Origin: Deltaproteobacteria bacterium
GTDB lineage: Bacteria; Desulfobacterota; DSM-4660; Desulfatiglandales; HGW-15
DNA: 6,856 nucleotides
Direction of reading: 5' to 3'
Assembly: GCA_024641835.1 (NCBI GenBank)
Contig: JAHECH010000231.1
Span: forward strand, 1-6,856
The translations under genes and the position numbers were made by a program. Position 1 is the first letter of the stretch; each line of letters begins with the position of its first letter. Below the pieces are notes generated by a model. It did not search any database. It saw nothing but the letters and a program-made list of their open reading frames with translations, and had not been told where the DNA came from. Below are positions 6,813 through 6,856 of this stretch, one piece after another.

Positions 6813-6856
6813 GATATGGCATGGTTATAAACTTAATAAAGTGCATAGCCTGTTAT
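6809..6856 (+). CDS. Iron-sulfur electron-transfer subunit, N-terminal fragment
   Basis: Only the first 16 codons lie in the window: MRYGMVINLIKCIACY. The Lys-Cys-x2-Cys start is what opens the first cluster motif in the ferredoxin-like (DmsB/PsrB/PadC-type) subunits of these enzymes, so the rest should carry further Cys motifs binding four [4Fe-4S] clusters. It would link the catalytic subunit to the membrane subunit. The ATG overlaps the stop of the catalytic gene as ATGA, a sign of coupled translation, and GGAGG (6797-6801) lies seven bases upstream. The call rests on few residues plus strong gene context. Confidence 0.75.
   Translation, partial: MRYGMVINLIKCIACY

Overview
The window looks like a stretch of an anaerobic bacterial chromosome. 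A LuxR-type regulator gene is separated by a small insertion sequence from the start of an operon for a membrane-attached molybdenum- or tungsten-dependent iron-sulfur oxidoreductase. The host is most likely an anaerobic respirer or degrader. A Desulfobacterota-like or syntrophic organism would fit the gene types and moderate base composition, but this is inference, because no taxonomic marker gene is present.

Layout. Positions 1-334 hold no clear gene. A good sigma70-type promoter (335-363) then leads into a + strand LuxR-family regulator (474-1544). Next comes an IS256-family element (about 1584-2832) carried on the - strand, with inverted terminal repeats. Its transposase is split by a one-base loss into an N-terminal piece (2432-2770) and a C-terminal piece that keeps the DDE triad (1575-2435). 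A stem-loop at 2771-2813 would mask the transposase ribosome binding site. Positions 2833-3146 form an AT-rich leader with several dyads. The operon follows on the + strand: an NrfD/PsrC-type membrane subunit (3147-4040), a 916-residue molybdopterin catalytic subunit (4062-6812), and the first 16 codons of an iron-sulfur electron-transfer subunit (6809-6856, cut by the window end).

How the genes work together. The catalytic subunit would oxidise or reduce a substrate at its pterin-bound metal. Electrons would pass through its own [4Fe-4S] cluster and the ferredoxin-like subunit to the membrane protein, which exchanges them with the quinone pool. The catalytic subunit has no twin-arginine signal, so the enzyme probably faces the cytoplasm. 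That resembles phenylacetyl-CoA:acceptor oxidoreductase (PadBCD) more than periplasmic polysulfide, thiosulfate or tetrathionate reductases. The substrate cannot be told from the sequence. The LuxR-type protein, which has a GAF-like N-terminal region, is a reasonable candidate regulator of the operon, but that link rests only on proximity and shared strand, and the insertion element now lies between them.
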